DNA from: Miscanthus floridulus
Taxonomy: Eukaryota; Streptophyta; Magnoliopsida; Poales; Poaceae
Length of the DNA stretch: 64,000 nt
NCBI RefSeq assembly: GCF_019320115.1
Contig: NC_089581.1
Location: 11,533,707 to 11,597,706 of the forward strand
Direction: 5' to 3'
Numbering within the stretch: the stretch's first letter is position 1; each line of letters starts with the position of its first letter. Positions 1 through 10,485 of the stretch are shown here, one piece after another. Below the pieces are notes generated by a model. It had not been told where the DNA came from and searched no databases. It saw nothing but the letters and a program-made list of their open reading frames with translations. The position numbers were made by a program, and so were the translations under genes.

Positions 1-300
1 AGATTAAACTGTCGTAGCTACCAAAGCCACGACATATGTTATGCTGATGCTGCTCATTCCCAACAATGAGGCCAAGGTCACCTTCTGCAACTCGTTCAAT
101 CGTCTATGAGTCAGAATTATCTATAAAAGACCGCACGCATGTCTGTCAACTGGTGCCTCCAGCAGCCGGGTATAGATGTTTCGGTTTGGTGGGTGTTGGT
201 TCACCATTATATTCACGATATGTAGGTGTGGCAGCAATATGGTTTATGTTGGGTGTGTAAATCACCATGTGGCCCGGTGACATACCATTGCTGCGCTGGC
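1..300 (-). repeat. Remnant of array unit (copy U1)
   Basis: The stretch around 8-68 matches the conserved core seen in nine other places in this window: a 'gctacc..ccacgac' segment followed by a ctgatgctgctcattcc-type core at 42-60. The unit is read on the minus strand by analogy with copies that have a TATA box. No open frame is convincing here, and the rest of the interval to 300 shows no gene. The copy is probably cut by the window edge. Confidence 0.45.
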
Positions 301-309
301 TATATTTTA

Positions 310-491
310 GGAAAAAAATTCAGTACGCACCATCCCTACGGAAACACGGTGGGGATGTGTGGCTGACGTGTGGCCCATAAGGTATATGATTTACCATCCG
401 CATGCTAAAAATAGTATAGTGGCCCCACCTACCAGCTGCACAATCCGCACGACATCCTAGTAGGGATGGTCCTCACCCAATTTTTTTTTCC
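310..491. mobile_element. 182-bp MITE with 8-bp TSD
   Basis: The element begins GGAAAAAAATT and ends in the complementary AATTTTTTTTTCC. An inner inverted match accatccctac / gtagggatggt makes TIRs of about 30 bp. The 8-bp sequence ATATTTTA stands on both sides (302-309 and 492-499). An 8-bp TSD suggests the hAT superfamily, although the termini are not a classical hAT consensus. It is non-coding. Confidence 0.7.
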
Positions 492-499
492 ATATTTTA

Positions 500-1020
500 T
501 CGATCACTCGACCAGTTCTTCAACTAAGTTACACCTACAACGTGTGGTGTAACATACCATTGCTAGAAAAATGCTTTCATAGGCCTTTTGAGAGAAATGC
601 CTTTATACAACAAAAAATTAAAGCACTTTGAAAAAAAAATACCTTTAAGAAAATGCCTTCTATAAAGAGACATGTTGTAGTGAGCCTTCGCATGTAAGAA
701 CTCTCATCACAACATTCGTCTGAGTTCACGAGAAACAACCTCTACTTGGTGGTTTGGTTTACTGCTATATATGATTTTCAAGTGGGTGATGGTTTCCCTG
801 GTGTTTCTATGGAAAATGATGCTTTGGAGTGACAATAAGCAAAGAACATCATGGTGTGGCGAACTGCCATATTCAACTAAAGCACTGGAATACACACTCT
901 CTCGATGACTCTCAATCGAAAGATTGCAAGATGTGCGAATGATGCACATACTACATTCTAAATGATGTGTCCGTGGCCAGAAAAATACCAGGTAAAAAAA
1001 GTAGAGTAATCCATTAGACC
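500..1020. other. AT-rich interval without a gene
   Basis: No open frame of note. A short stretch at about 687-730 (ttcgcatgtaag ... gtttgagttcac type) is similar to 13974-14015, just right of Copia element 1. Both are probably remnants of the same duplicated flank. Confidence 0.5.
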
Positions 1021-2620
1021 ATTATCAATGCAACGGCTTCAAGTGTGTGCTCTTATTCCTATACAGTTAGCGCTGCCATCCAGTAATGGAAGACAGTCAC
1101 CGCTGTCACCACAGTCGCTGGCGCATCCCAAATCCATCAGCCGAGCCCGGAGAAGCGGCGCTTGCGCCTCGGCCCCTTCTATTTCTATGCTGCATAGTTG
1201 CTGCCACCTGCTTCCCATACTAAGTCTGGTATCGTAAGCCGCCGGGTAACGATAGTCACTCCTATGGCTGCATGCCATAGCCCTGAACAAAGCCATCATG
1301 CATAGGCCTTTAATTTGACACTGTGGCATGGAGCGCAGACCATAGTGCCAAACTGTAGGAGCTACCACACACACGACGCACATTTTCTTGATGCCGCTCA
1401 ATCCCAACAATGCAACAAACCACTCGAGCATGCTGAAGAACATGTGCTTGTACCATGCATCAACCTCCTCCAGTGAGTGTTAGTGGGCGACAAATTACGT
1501 GAATGACGAATTAGAGAGGATATATAAAACTAGCATGCAGGCACACAAGAGAAGTGTAGAACTATATATATATGGAGTGAGGTCCATACTGTTGGATTTA
1601 GGCCCATGTTTGGTCCAATCTGAGAAATTCTAAAGCATGCACAACCTATAGTTTCATATTGCTAATTCAAGGAGAGGTTGCCTTGCTTAAATATGGGAGT
1701 CTCCTCTCTATGTAAAATAGGTGCAAATGAGAGAGAAGGAGACTGTTGCTACACGCACGCGCACCTCGCGCGTATCTGTACAACAGGTTATTATTTGTGC
1801 AGTTTCTGCTATTTGATTGCAGCATTTTCTGTCATTCAATTGGACAGTTTTTACTGCTTGATGAGATGAATTGATGCACTATGAAGACCTATAAAACCAG
1901 GAGACGTCCTGGTTGAAGGCATGTACCCCACTCGCTGTGCTGAGCTTCTCGCTGCTGCGCCTCGTCGACCTTTGAGTTCAGCGTGCACCGGACTTGAAGA
2001 GAGCGGGATCTCCGAAACCACTGCCGCGAGACTCCTGCACGGGGCGGCAATCAGGTTTTTGGGCAGCGTCTACACGCGACCGCTTGGTGATCTGCAACAT
2101 CTACTTCAACACGTTCGACTACGTTCTGCGCGGGATCATTGAGTAATTTTCTTGCGCAATCCTGTTCTAGTCAGCATGTTGCCTGTTTACTTGTTTTATA
2201 TGCTTGCATCATTTTTTTATCTATGAGTTTTTCCTCCAAACAAAATCTGGAATGTATTTTAGGCACATATTTCCAACACATACAGACAGTACCAGTGGCC
2301 CAAGTACACCACACATTGTTATAGATTTTACTTTGAGATACAGCACTAGCACTACTTTTCCACTTGACAGGGTTAGGGTTCTTTTAATCCTCACGGCGGT
2401 ACCAGTGGACCAAGTAATAATTTACAACAGCTACCAACCTAAGATTACAACAACTCTCAAAACAGTTTCAATTCTCAGCATCCGCCTGGTGTGGGCCAGT
2501 GGTTCTGGGCCTCTTTGGACCAGCTTGTCCTTGTGGGCAACAATGGCAGCTACAACACACAAACTTTTTTTTATTAACCGCATATGTAGTACGCGGTGAC
2601 CGGTGATAGCGCGTTCATTG
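1021..2620 (-). repeat. Array unit copy U2, split by a solo LTR
   Basis: The conserved core lies at 1388-1410. A minus-strand open frame 1443-1039 (134 codons) runs through it, reading LLGLSGIKKM at the core; it is not recognised. The promoter side continues at 2284-2620, where the order of short blocks (taccagtgg..caagtaataattta, cagctaccaacctaag, gtggttc..gcctc) matches U4 and U5. The unit was cut by the solo LTR at 1590-2278. The TATA-like block seen in U4, U5 and U9 is not kept here, so this copy is probably dead. Confidence 0.5.
1590..2278. mobile_element. Solo LTR (Copia-type), 689 bp
   Basis: Begins TGTTGGATTTAGG and ends TTTCCAACA, the usual TG..CA LTR ends, and is flanked by the 5-bp direct repeat CATAC (1585-1589 and 2279-2283). 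No internal domain or second LTR adjoins it, so it is a solo LTR left by recombination between the two LTRs. The flanks rejoin across it to give the unit sequence seen in U4 and U5. Assignment to Copia rests only on general appearance of the ends. Confidence 0.8.
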
Positions 2621-3330
2621 CAGGAGCGGTAGCTGTGTGTCAAGGGAGCCCACGCCGCGCGAGACGACGGCAGTGACGCGGTGCTATTGGGGATGTTGCG
2701 GCCAGCGCGCCCACCTCGAGAGTGGTCACGCATTTTGGTGATAGATACCTGTCGAGCCACGGACATGTCTGCGAGGAAAGCTTGGGTACGTAGTAGCAGC
2801 GACCACACTTGAGCTACGGATACACGAGGAGGACTGAGTGACGGCATGACCATAGCAGGAGTTACTACCTTAGAACAGACATACATAGTCACAGGCGGGT
2901 CTTAATCTCTTATTACTGTCGGAAAACAAGACGAAGCGATTTAAAAAGTGATGTTCTGTGATTTAAAATTTGTCCCAGAAAAAATAGTGTTCTGAATTTT
3001 AGACACGCGGTTGGCCCACAGATCTGGCACTAAGTTACCAACTGAGACGCACTACTGTTTGTTGTCTGCCTCGAATTTCTGCATGCTTGCATGCAGCGCG
3101 TCTTAATTAGGAAGTACACAAGCGACATTCCTTCTTTTAAGGGAATCATATGTGATATACTAAGGATAATAGAGATATTTCTTTTCTCCACTAATCTGTC
3201 TGAAAAATCCTAGAACATCATTTTTTCTGAGACGGAGGGAGTATATTACAATAAAAATGTATATTACAACATTGTTTTCTTCATTTCTTTAATCTTCATC
3301 CTATCTTCTAGATTTGTTAGTGGTGACCGG
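2621..3330. other. Intergenic, with Stowaway-like MITE remnant
   Basis: The segment ending about 3244 (gacggagggagta) is the typical grass Stowaway/mariner terminus. A degenerate opposite end may lie near 2965-3000 (gtcccagaaaaaatagtg). No precise TSD could be fixed. No credible coding sequence. Confidence 0.45.
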
Positions 3331-3570
3331 AGATCCAGCAGGGCAACATCGCGCAGCCACGACGTTTCCTGATGCCACTCAATCCCAACATGCTAGCAAG
3401 TGACGTGCTCAAGCCCATGTCGCAATGAACTCTCCCCCAATGAGTATAGTTAGTGGTGGTGAAACGGAACATGGAGGCATGCAACAGTAAAGCATATATG
3501 GGACTATATATGCAGAAATGTTCATGTCGATACTTATAGAACGTATCGTTTTAGTTTAATGGTTATTTAT
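3330..3570 (-). repeat. Array unit copy U3
   Basis: Core at 3368-3390 followed by the flanking blocks ttagtggtgg, catggaggcatgcaa and gggactatat, ending near cttatagaacg. It is closest to the copy at 61430-62340. Only the promoter and 5' part of the unit is present; no open frame is kept. Confidence 0.55.
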
Positions 3571-4061
3571 TTTGATATGAAAGGCCAGCACTACACTACA
3601 ATTACACTTGTGAGAGCTAGAATTGTCTTAAAACCATAGGGCAGAACTTGTTGTAGGTAGAGTGTGATGACTTGGGGAGCAAGGTGGCAAACAAGCGTGG
3701 GTGCAAATGTGATGGGCTTGAGTTCATGTGATCCACTCATCATGCACGATCACGAGAACAATCCTTATTAGATGGGATCATCCTGTCTCTTAAAACTGGG
3801 CCGTCCATCCTGTCCCTTTCCATCCCAATAACCAAAAACACCACCTTAGTGCATGCATGAGCACTACCTTTACGTATGTTCCCACCACTAACACTCATTG
3901 GAGGAGGTCAATGAGACATGTGCTTTGGCATTTCACTATATATTTAGTTTTGTGGGATTGAACCGCATCGGCAAATCATATTCCGCAGTTGTGCACATTG
4001 CACTATTCCTCCACGATCAAGTTTCTATGTATTGAGAAATATTAACGTGATGAACACATGA
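3571..4061. other. Unannotated interval
   Basis: No open frame, TIR or LTR end recognised. A short block near 3890-3930 (cactcattggaggaggtca..gacatgtgcttt) recalls the unit sequence also seen at 47010-47050. Confidence 0.4.
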
Positions 4062-4077
4062 GAGATCCCCACCCCTA

Positions 4078-7000
4078 CATCGAATGGTGAATATACAACC
4101 AGAAGCGCGTACCGTATACAGTTTGAGGGATGCTATAGCAAGCTAAAGCTAACACCAATTTGGAGAGCAAGAGCGGAACCCAAATATCGTTATTTCTTCA
4201 CATGGATCCTATTACACAAGAAGATTCTCACTACCAACAATTTGACGAAGCGCAATTGGTCCAACGATCCGATTTGCAAACTCTTCAGAACTGCCCCCGA
4301 AACTCCAAACCACCTCCTCAAACGGTGGCTAAACCTATCAGTGCTGGATTCGGTACACATGATTGGATCAATCCATGGTTACTGGCGTAAATGCCTGTAA
4401 CACCTAGTTTTAAAGACAAAACCAGGTTCGCCATATGTGTGCCCAAGAAATCTACACATACAACAATAGAATGAATAGTATCAGAAACAATGTTATTAAA
4501 TAACGTATACATAGCTATATTATCACTTACATCAGAGTATCGCGGAACGGTAACTAATCTTCAAGCTCCATTTTTTACAGGGACAACTGACTGGGGGCTA
4601 CCTATGCCAAGCACTTCTGATAGTATCCTGAGAACTCCTTTGTTATCTTCATCAATCTTCTGAGCAACTTTTACTAGAGTCTGGGGGTGTGGAGGAAACA
4701 ACAAGGGTGAGCACATGTTGTACTCAGCAAATATAACATGGGCGAATGAAGGCTCAAAGGCTAGACACAGTTGAACTACGGTAAGCATTTTTAGTTGGTC
4801 ACATTTTAGCATTAAGCTTTAGTTGCCATGTTGTACTCAAAACCCACTTTAACCACATGATTAAGGCAATGGCATTATAACATTAATGATAAGCATGAGT
4901 ATCGTAATAAAGCAATAATATCCAACTATTCCATAAGAAGTCCAGGCCACTCATGACCGTGAACACGACTGATATACCAGTTTACACTCTACAGAGGTGG
5001 TACACTTTCACCATAAGCCGTGATTTACCCTTTTGCCCGAGGTGGCCAACCTCTTGACCCACTTCCAAGGAAGGTCGGTAAGGTTCACTACGAAGCCTTT
5101 CTCAAGTCGCTCTAATAAGTAGCAACCGCTAAGGATTCTATCTCCCAAATGTTATGGAGTCATCTCCAAGAATGGCACTAACACTCGCGGCATAGTACAC
5201 ACCTTAGGGATGAGGCCCATACCCATCCTGGTATGCCTCTCTTGCCCTTTCGGTAAGCTGCTCACAAACTAGAATAATCATGTTACTTAGCTAAGACCAG
5301 AGCCATGTAGTCCTCATGGTTGTACTGTAAGTCCTGGGTTGATGCTTACAGATCAGTCCTTTTGGAGAGAAATTAGAGCACCATAAAATAACCCAATGCT
5401 CTAGCCCTCTTAAACCATGTTGCTAAGTTTTAAACCATTGTTGCATATGCCATTAATCGTTGTTAAAGGGTTTATATTAAGTGGAGCAACTAGCATGAAC
5501 TACCCAATACATAAACCGTAGGATTTCAAGGAACAGGATAACAAGGTCTAGAATGGATCCTTAGTGGTGATCAAGTTATGCACACATGAGCATAGTTGTA
5601 TTAAAGTTATTGAGAGACAAGGAGAGTCTCATATTATACTTGCCTTAAACTTGCTTTACACCCAAAATAACTTGCTTAGAAAAGCCTCAATTTTATCTTC
5701 CATTCTGTAGCTTCTGGCACTCGCTTCTGGTCTCCACAGCTTACGTAAGGTTCTCTTCTACTCATAGCAAAAACATCAAGCATAGGCAAACATACAAACA
5801 ACAAATAAAAGCAACTAAGAATAGTACACCACACAAGATAAAGCAACATACTAAAAGAGAGGTAGTGCTACGAGATCATAAGAAACGTCGAAAACGAAAC
5901 TACGGTTAAAAACGAACGACTACCGGAAGATTTATATTAAAAAAATAACAACTACATGCTTGATTTATTTTAATTAAACAAAATATGAGTTAAATCTAGT
6001 CAAGTTTTATTTATAAACACTATTGTATAATTTTAAGCAAGTGAGACTTTAACTTTGCAAAATAGAGTAACATGTCAGGACATCTACATGGTGCGTGTTT
6101 AAACTAATCAAATTATTATTTACAAACATATTTATATTAGCACTTAATTATGTTAACTTTTTTTTAGTAAACAATCAAAGTATAAAGCCTACGTTGCTTT
6201 TAATTATATAAATGCATTTACATTAACATTAATCAATTTAATATTTAAATTATAAAACTCAGAAACATTTAGCATAGTAATCATCGTTACTAACACGCGT
6301 AGATCACGTTGAAACGAAACTCACGCAATTTGAACGCAGCAAAACAGAATTCAAACAAATAAACGCTGAAGGATTAAAGCCGTAGAAACTATGAAAAGTA
6401 GATACGTACTGTACTTGCCAAATGTGAGCCTGTGGTCCTTTGGCCACTCACGTACTAACGTGGATGTTATTTGCTTGTATAACTCAACAACGGAGCTAGC
6501 CGATAGCGGTTTCATTATTGGTGATGATGGTCACCATGGCAGCACGCAGGATTGGCATCAGACAGCTGACTCTGTACCCGCAGTAGAGAAACACTGAATA
6601 AGGTGCTGGAGTCAGGCGGTGAAAAATGGACATGGAGAAGGTAACCATACCGTGGTCTTTGGGCCTTGCCATGAAGTCACTAGATAGGTTTTCGGTGATG
6701 AGGACCAGAAGACAGCTGACGAGAAGATCGACGGGGCAGAGTTCTGTGAGGGGAGACGGAGACGACGTGGTAAGAAAGGAGGAAAAATCTAATTTAGTAC
6801 CTTAGGGAATTCCCAAACCAGAGGCTCTCCTTAGATAGTTTTGGTGTGCTTTACCGTTGGTACATATATGGAGAGAGAAAAACTCTCCACCGTCATGTCA
6901 ACTGGCAATATGGTGCTAACTGATGTTGCACCATACATCTCCATTAACGGGCCTAAATAAACATTAAAGCCCGTTAGTAATTAAAGACATGGGCCTTTAA

Positions 7001-8065
7001 GATTCTTTAGGAGTTTAGAATTTTTCTAATTTCGAAATAAATAATTTCATGAAATAAAAATAATTCTAGGAAATCTAGAATTACCGTTTATATCCCGAAA
7101 AGTACCCCGAAGCTTAGAAAAATCCCTAGAAAAATCCTGAAGACAGATTGAAGGATGAGGAACACAAATAAAATATTTGGAGCTCATGAAAAGATATTTT
7201 GGAGCATCTCAAAATTAGGTTATGCTCGTAGAAAAGTGGGAAAAAGTTCCAGAAAAAGCTAGAACAATTCCAGGGAAGTTCATAGAGATATGTTGATGGA
7301 TGATGAAGTCAAAGGAGTGATTTGGAGTAGAAGGAAAAGATTCCGGGAACTCCAAATGAAAAGATTAAGATCAAGAAAGCAGGGATTTGATTAAAAAAAG
7401 ACAGAGACAAGCCGGAGAAAGATAAACGATTTACTAAACGCGTTTTGAAAACTTTACGCATTCGCAACACAAAAGTCAACAACAAGCAAACATCAAGCAC
7501 AAACCCGCCAAATTAATTTAGACAAATTTCGAAAACCATTTTTTATAACTAAATTTTCTATACTTAAAGTAATCTTGGAAAATTTTATATCATCATTGAA
7601 ATCATTTATTTTATTTAGTGTTTTATATGCACAACCCAAAATCGAGAATTTTGGGGTGTGACAATGCCACGCCAAATTCGACAAGACAGAGAAGATGAGG
7701 ATAGACGGAATCATGATCTATTTTTGGTGGAATATTTGGAAGAAACGGAATAGAAGAACTTTCCCACACAAATCCTTACAAGCAAGTCAAGTAGCGCTGC
7801 TCTGCTAAGATGACATTCTGCAATACCAACATGCAACAAACCCGGCAGGCCACGAAGAGTAGTTTCTCCCGTTTTGTAGCGTTAAGTTTTTCCTCTAGTG
7901 GTCTTTCGTTTTTCTGTTTCAGAGTTGGGGTTGGCACGGCGACCGCGCCGTAGTGGTTTTAGTTGCAGACCCAGTAGTGCAGTAGTTTTTCTTGTAATCA
8001 CTGTTTCTTCCTTTTCCCTTGTCTAATAAAAATCGGCAAAACTCTTGCCGCCTTTCTAAAAAAAA
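4078..8065 (+). mobile_element. 5'-truncated LINE (L1-like), split by a nested element
   Basis: The LINE parts are 4078-4395 and 7664-8065. Together they encode, with frame breaks, the C-terminal zinc-binding part of a plant L1-type reverse transcriptase (zf-RVT): PIWRARAEPKYR, HKKILTTNNL and then MIYFWWNIWKKRNRRTF. They match the LINE at 47184-49000 closely. The 3' end has a short UTR, a cggcaaaactcttgccg hairpin-like motif and an A run at about 8058-8065. A 16-bp TSD with one mismatch (GAGATCCCCAC[A/C]CCTA) lies at 4062-4077 and 8066-8081. It is dead on arrival: 5' truncated, without the RT core or endonuclease. Confidence 0.85.
4396..7663. mobile_element. 3.27-kb TG..CA element (solo LTR or LARD-like), TSD ATGCC
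   Basis: Begins TGTAACACCTAG, ends GGGGTGTGACA and is flanked by ATGCC on both sides (4391-4395, 7664-7668) inside a LINE. These ends and the 5-bp TSD fit an LTR retroelement, so it is either a very long solo LTR or a non-coding element whose LTRs I cannot delimit. No gag, pol or long open frame was found. A second colinear copy starts at 62547: for example, the block around 4967-5045 sits about 560 bp from the start in both. Much of the interior is AT-rich. Confidence 0.7.
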
Positions 8066-8133
8066 GAGATCCCCACACCTAAGAACTCAAGGTGCAGGAA
8101 GTATAGCTTTTGTTCTCTTTTCATGGAAGCATG

Positions 8134-8443
8134 CAAGCGAGCGCCTATCCGGTTGGTCGGACGGTGCACCTTGCACCCTGCCGGCCCAAGTTCGACCCCC
8201 TCGGGGGCGGATTTGTTGACCGGAGGTGACGCAGTTTATCTGCGCGTTGAAAAAAATCCCCTCGTCTGCCCTGTGTCCCAAAGCACAGGTAAGAAAAGGA
8301 CCGGCCCACTCACAGGGCTATGGGCCCCTGTGTGAGGGCGGGGCAGGGGTTCGGGGGTTTTCTCGGCCTACGTGAGAGGTTTTGTTCTTTAAGCACAAAG
8401 TTGCGGGGCTGTCTGCCTACCGCAAGGCGAGTTTTTTTTCCCG
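8134..8443 (+). mobile_element. tRNA-derived SINE
   Basis: A 310-bp non-coding element with a box-A-like stretch (tatccggttggtcgg) near its start and a box-B-like stretch (aagttcgacccc) about 50 bp on, ending in a T run at 8432-8439, as grass SINEs do. The direct repeat TGGAAGCATG flanks it (8124-8133 and 8444-8453). Pol III promoter function is inferred from the boxes only. Confidence 0.75.
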
Positions 8444-8453
8444 TGGAAGCATG

Positions 8454-8921
8454 AGAAATTGGGAAGACAGGGGAAGGGATGGAGCTAGTTTCATATACTT
8501 ATATGTGGTCTTGATTATATTGTGCGGACTATGGTGCCAAAGTGAACCTGAGTGATACATGCATGCATGTCATCACAAACATGTGTTGTAATTAGCGAAG
8601 CGATTTAATTTACTATAGTTTCAACGGATGGTTTGTCATGACTACATCTTCTGTGAGAACTGGAAAGGCCGCCCAAAGGACATAGCCGGATTGGGGTTAC
8701 ACCAACCAACGGCCTAACTGCTATCCCCTGCTGTCATGCCTGCACTTTTTCAATGAGACAATGACCAATCAAGTTAAATGATATGTTTTTTACTGCCCTA
8801 GATTAGCAATAGATATCCATGTATCGCATAAGAGTTCATTTCTGTATTCATGTGACAGGCACAGGAGCAAAAACAATAGATAATAAGGACTGCAACGCAT
8901 GTAGCGCATCACACAAACCAG
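8454..8921. other. Interval without a gene
   Basis: No convincing open frame or terminal repeats. The last bases before Copia element 1 (acacaaaccagcagct) recur almost exactly at 14083-14098, so the insertion site lies in locally duplicated DNA. Confidence 0.5.
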
Positions 8922-8926
8922 CAGCT

Positions 8927-9387
8927 TGTTAGATAATCTACTGCTACCTTGTATGAACACAACAAGGGAAGACGGCACCGAAAGGCCCCCTGCTGTGATA
9001 CTGTAGCCGCTGCAGATGCAGGCGTCGCACGGCTCATCTGCAGCACTGTAGGCACATACAGAGGCCGACTCAGAGTCAGCCCTGTATGTTATCTAGTCAC
9101 TGTTGCAGCAGGGCAGCTGTACTGGGACTAGATGGATAGAATTGTATAAATAGACTACCACGGCAACTCGGTAAAGAGAGTTCAGATTTGCCATCTCACA
9201 GACAGGGCTTCAGCCAACACTGGTGTCTTGTACTGTGTGTATATGCTCTGTTCTCCATTCTTCTTTAAACTCTAGCCATAGTGTGTGGGGACGGACAACG
9301 CTTGTTCGTGGTCGGCACGGCTAGTGGGTGCTCGGCAAGACTGGTGAGTGGTTCACTCACCTGAGCCGGTGATCCTGTGGGCTAACA
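8927..9387 (+). repeat. 5' LTR of Copia element 1
   Basis: 461 bp, starting TGTTAGATAATC and ending GGGCTAACA. A TATA box TATAAATA at 9145-9152 marks the U3/R promoter. It lacks an extra repeat of about 19 bp (ctagcgggtgctcggcaa type) present in the 3' LTR. Confidence 0.93.
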
Positions 9388-9389
9388 AG

Positions 9390-9402
9390 TGGTATCAGAG
9401 CC
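9390..9402 (+). other. Primer-binding site (initiator Met tRNA)
   Basis: tggtatcagagcc, two bases after the 5' LTR, is the standard plant Copia minus-strand primer site. Confidence 0.93.
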
Positions 9403-9435
9403 ATATAAGCGCCGTCGCCAGACTAACCGCTGGCG

Positions 9436-10485
9436 ATGATGGACGGTTTGGAGATGGGCGACAGTAGTGGCACAGCTGTGGCTGCCCAGCCATGACCGGA
9501 GGTCGTTGTTTGCACGGTGTGGGAGGTTAGCGGCACCAATTAGCCGACGCTGACTCGCACCAACTATGGAGAGTGGTCGGTGACCATGAAGGTCAAGCTC
9601 AGAGCCCGACGGCTCTGGAATGCTGTTGACAAGGGCACCGATAATGAGGAGGATGACATGTCAGCGTTGGAGGCTATCCTCGTTGCTATACCGGTGGAGT
9701 ACAGGGAGCCGTTGGGGGCGAAGAGCTCGGCTAAAGAGGCGTGGGAGGCTATTGCGGCGATGCGCGTCTGTTTCAACCGCGCAAAGAAGGCGACGGCTCA
9801 GCTTCTGAAGCAGGAGTACGCCAACCTCAAGTTCAAGGATGGTGAAATGGTGGAGGACTTCTCCCTCTGCCAGCAGACGCTCATCAGCAAACTGAAGAGC
9901 CATGACGTCACCATCGATGAAGAGGAGGCGATCTCTAAGTACCTCCACTCCATGCCGACAAAGTACATCTAGATCGCTCTCTCCATAGAGACGATGCTGG
10001 ACTTGTCCACCCTCACTATTGAGGATGTGATAGGCCGTCTGTGGGTGGTGTACGAGTGCCTGGAGCAGGCGACAGCAACGAAGGACAGCGGGAAACTCCT
10101 GCCGACGGAAGAGGAGTGGGATGCTCGGAGGAATTCTGGAAAGGCAGCCTCCTCTAGCCGTGGTGGTGATGGCAAGCGCCGCGGCAAGGCTTCTTCAGAG
10201 AAGAAGCAGGTCAACCCCAATGCCTGCCGGTGTTGTGGGAAGATGGGCCATTGGGCACAGGAGTGCCCAAACCGCAAGCAGGAAAAGAAGGCTCAGGTTG
10301 ATCTGGCGCAAGCCGATGATGAGGATGAGGCCACTATCCTGATGGCGACGTTCTGTGCACTACACAATATCGAGGCCGAGAGGGAAGAGGCAACGACGGT
10401 GGAAGGACCTAGGAGGGCCCTAAAGACCGTTAACCTCGACGAACCACACGTCCAAGTCCACCTCAGACGTGTGGGTGCCGACTAG
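9436..10485 (+). pseudogene. Copia element 1 gag, with stops
   Basis: The capsid/nucleocapsid region starts at ATG 9436 (MMDGLEMGDSSG) and stays in one frame to 10485, broken by stops at 9493 (TGA), 9541 (TAG), 9970 (TAG) and 10483 (TAG). The first part contains the UBN2-type Gag sequence (LWNAVDKGTD, AKEAWEAIAAM, LLKQEYANLKFKDGE). The CCHC zinc knuckle is CRCCGKMGHWAQEC near 10225-10266. The start fits the homologous ATG at 53919 in element 2. Confidence 0.85.

Noticed and set aside
1039..1443. 134-codon minus-strand frame as a proven protein gene
   Set aside because: The frame over the shared core differs between unit copies (LLGLSGIKKM against AGIEQHQEN), so coding is not supported. Kept only as part of unit U2.
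8150..8220. True tRNA gene from the box A/B-like sequences
   Set aside because: No cloverleaf can be drawn, and the TSD and T-run end fit a SINE.
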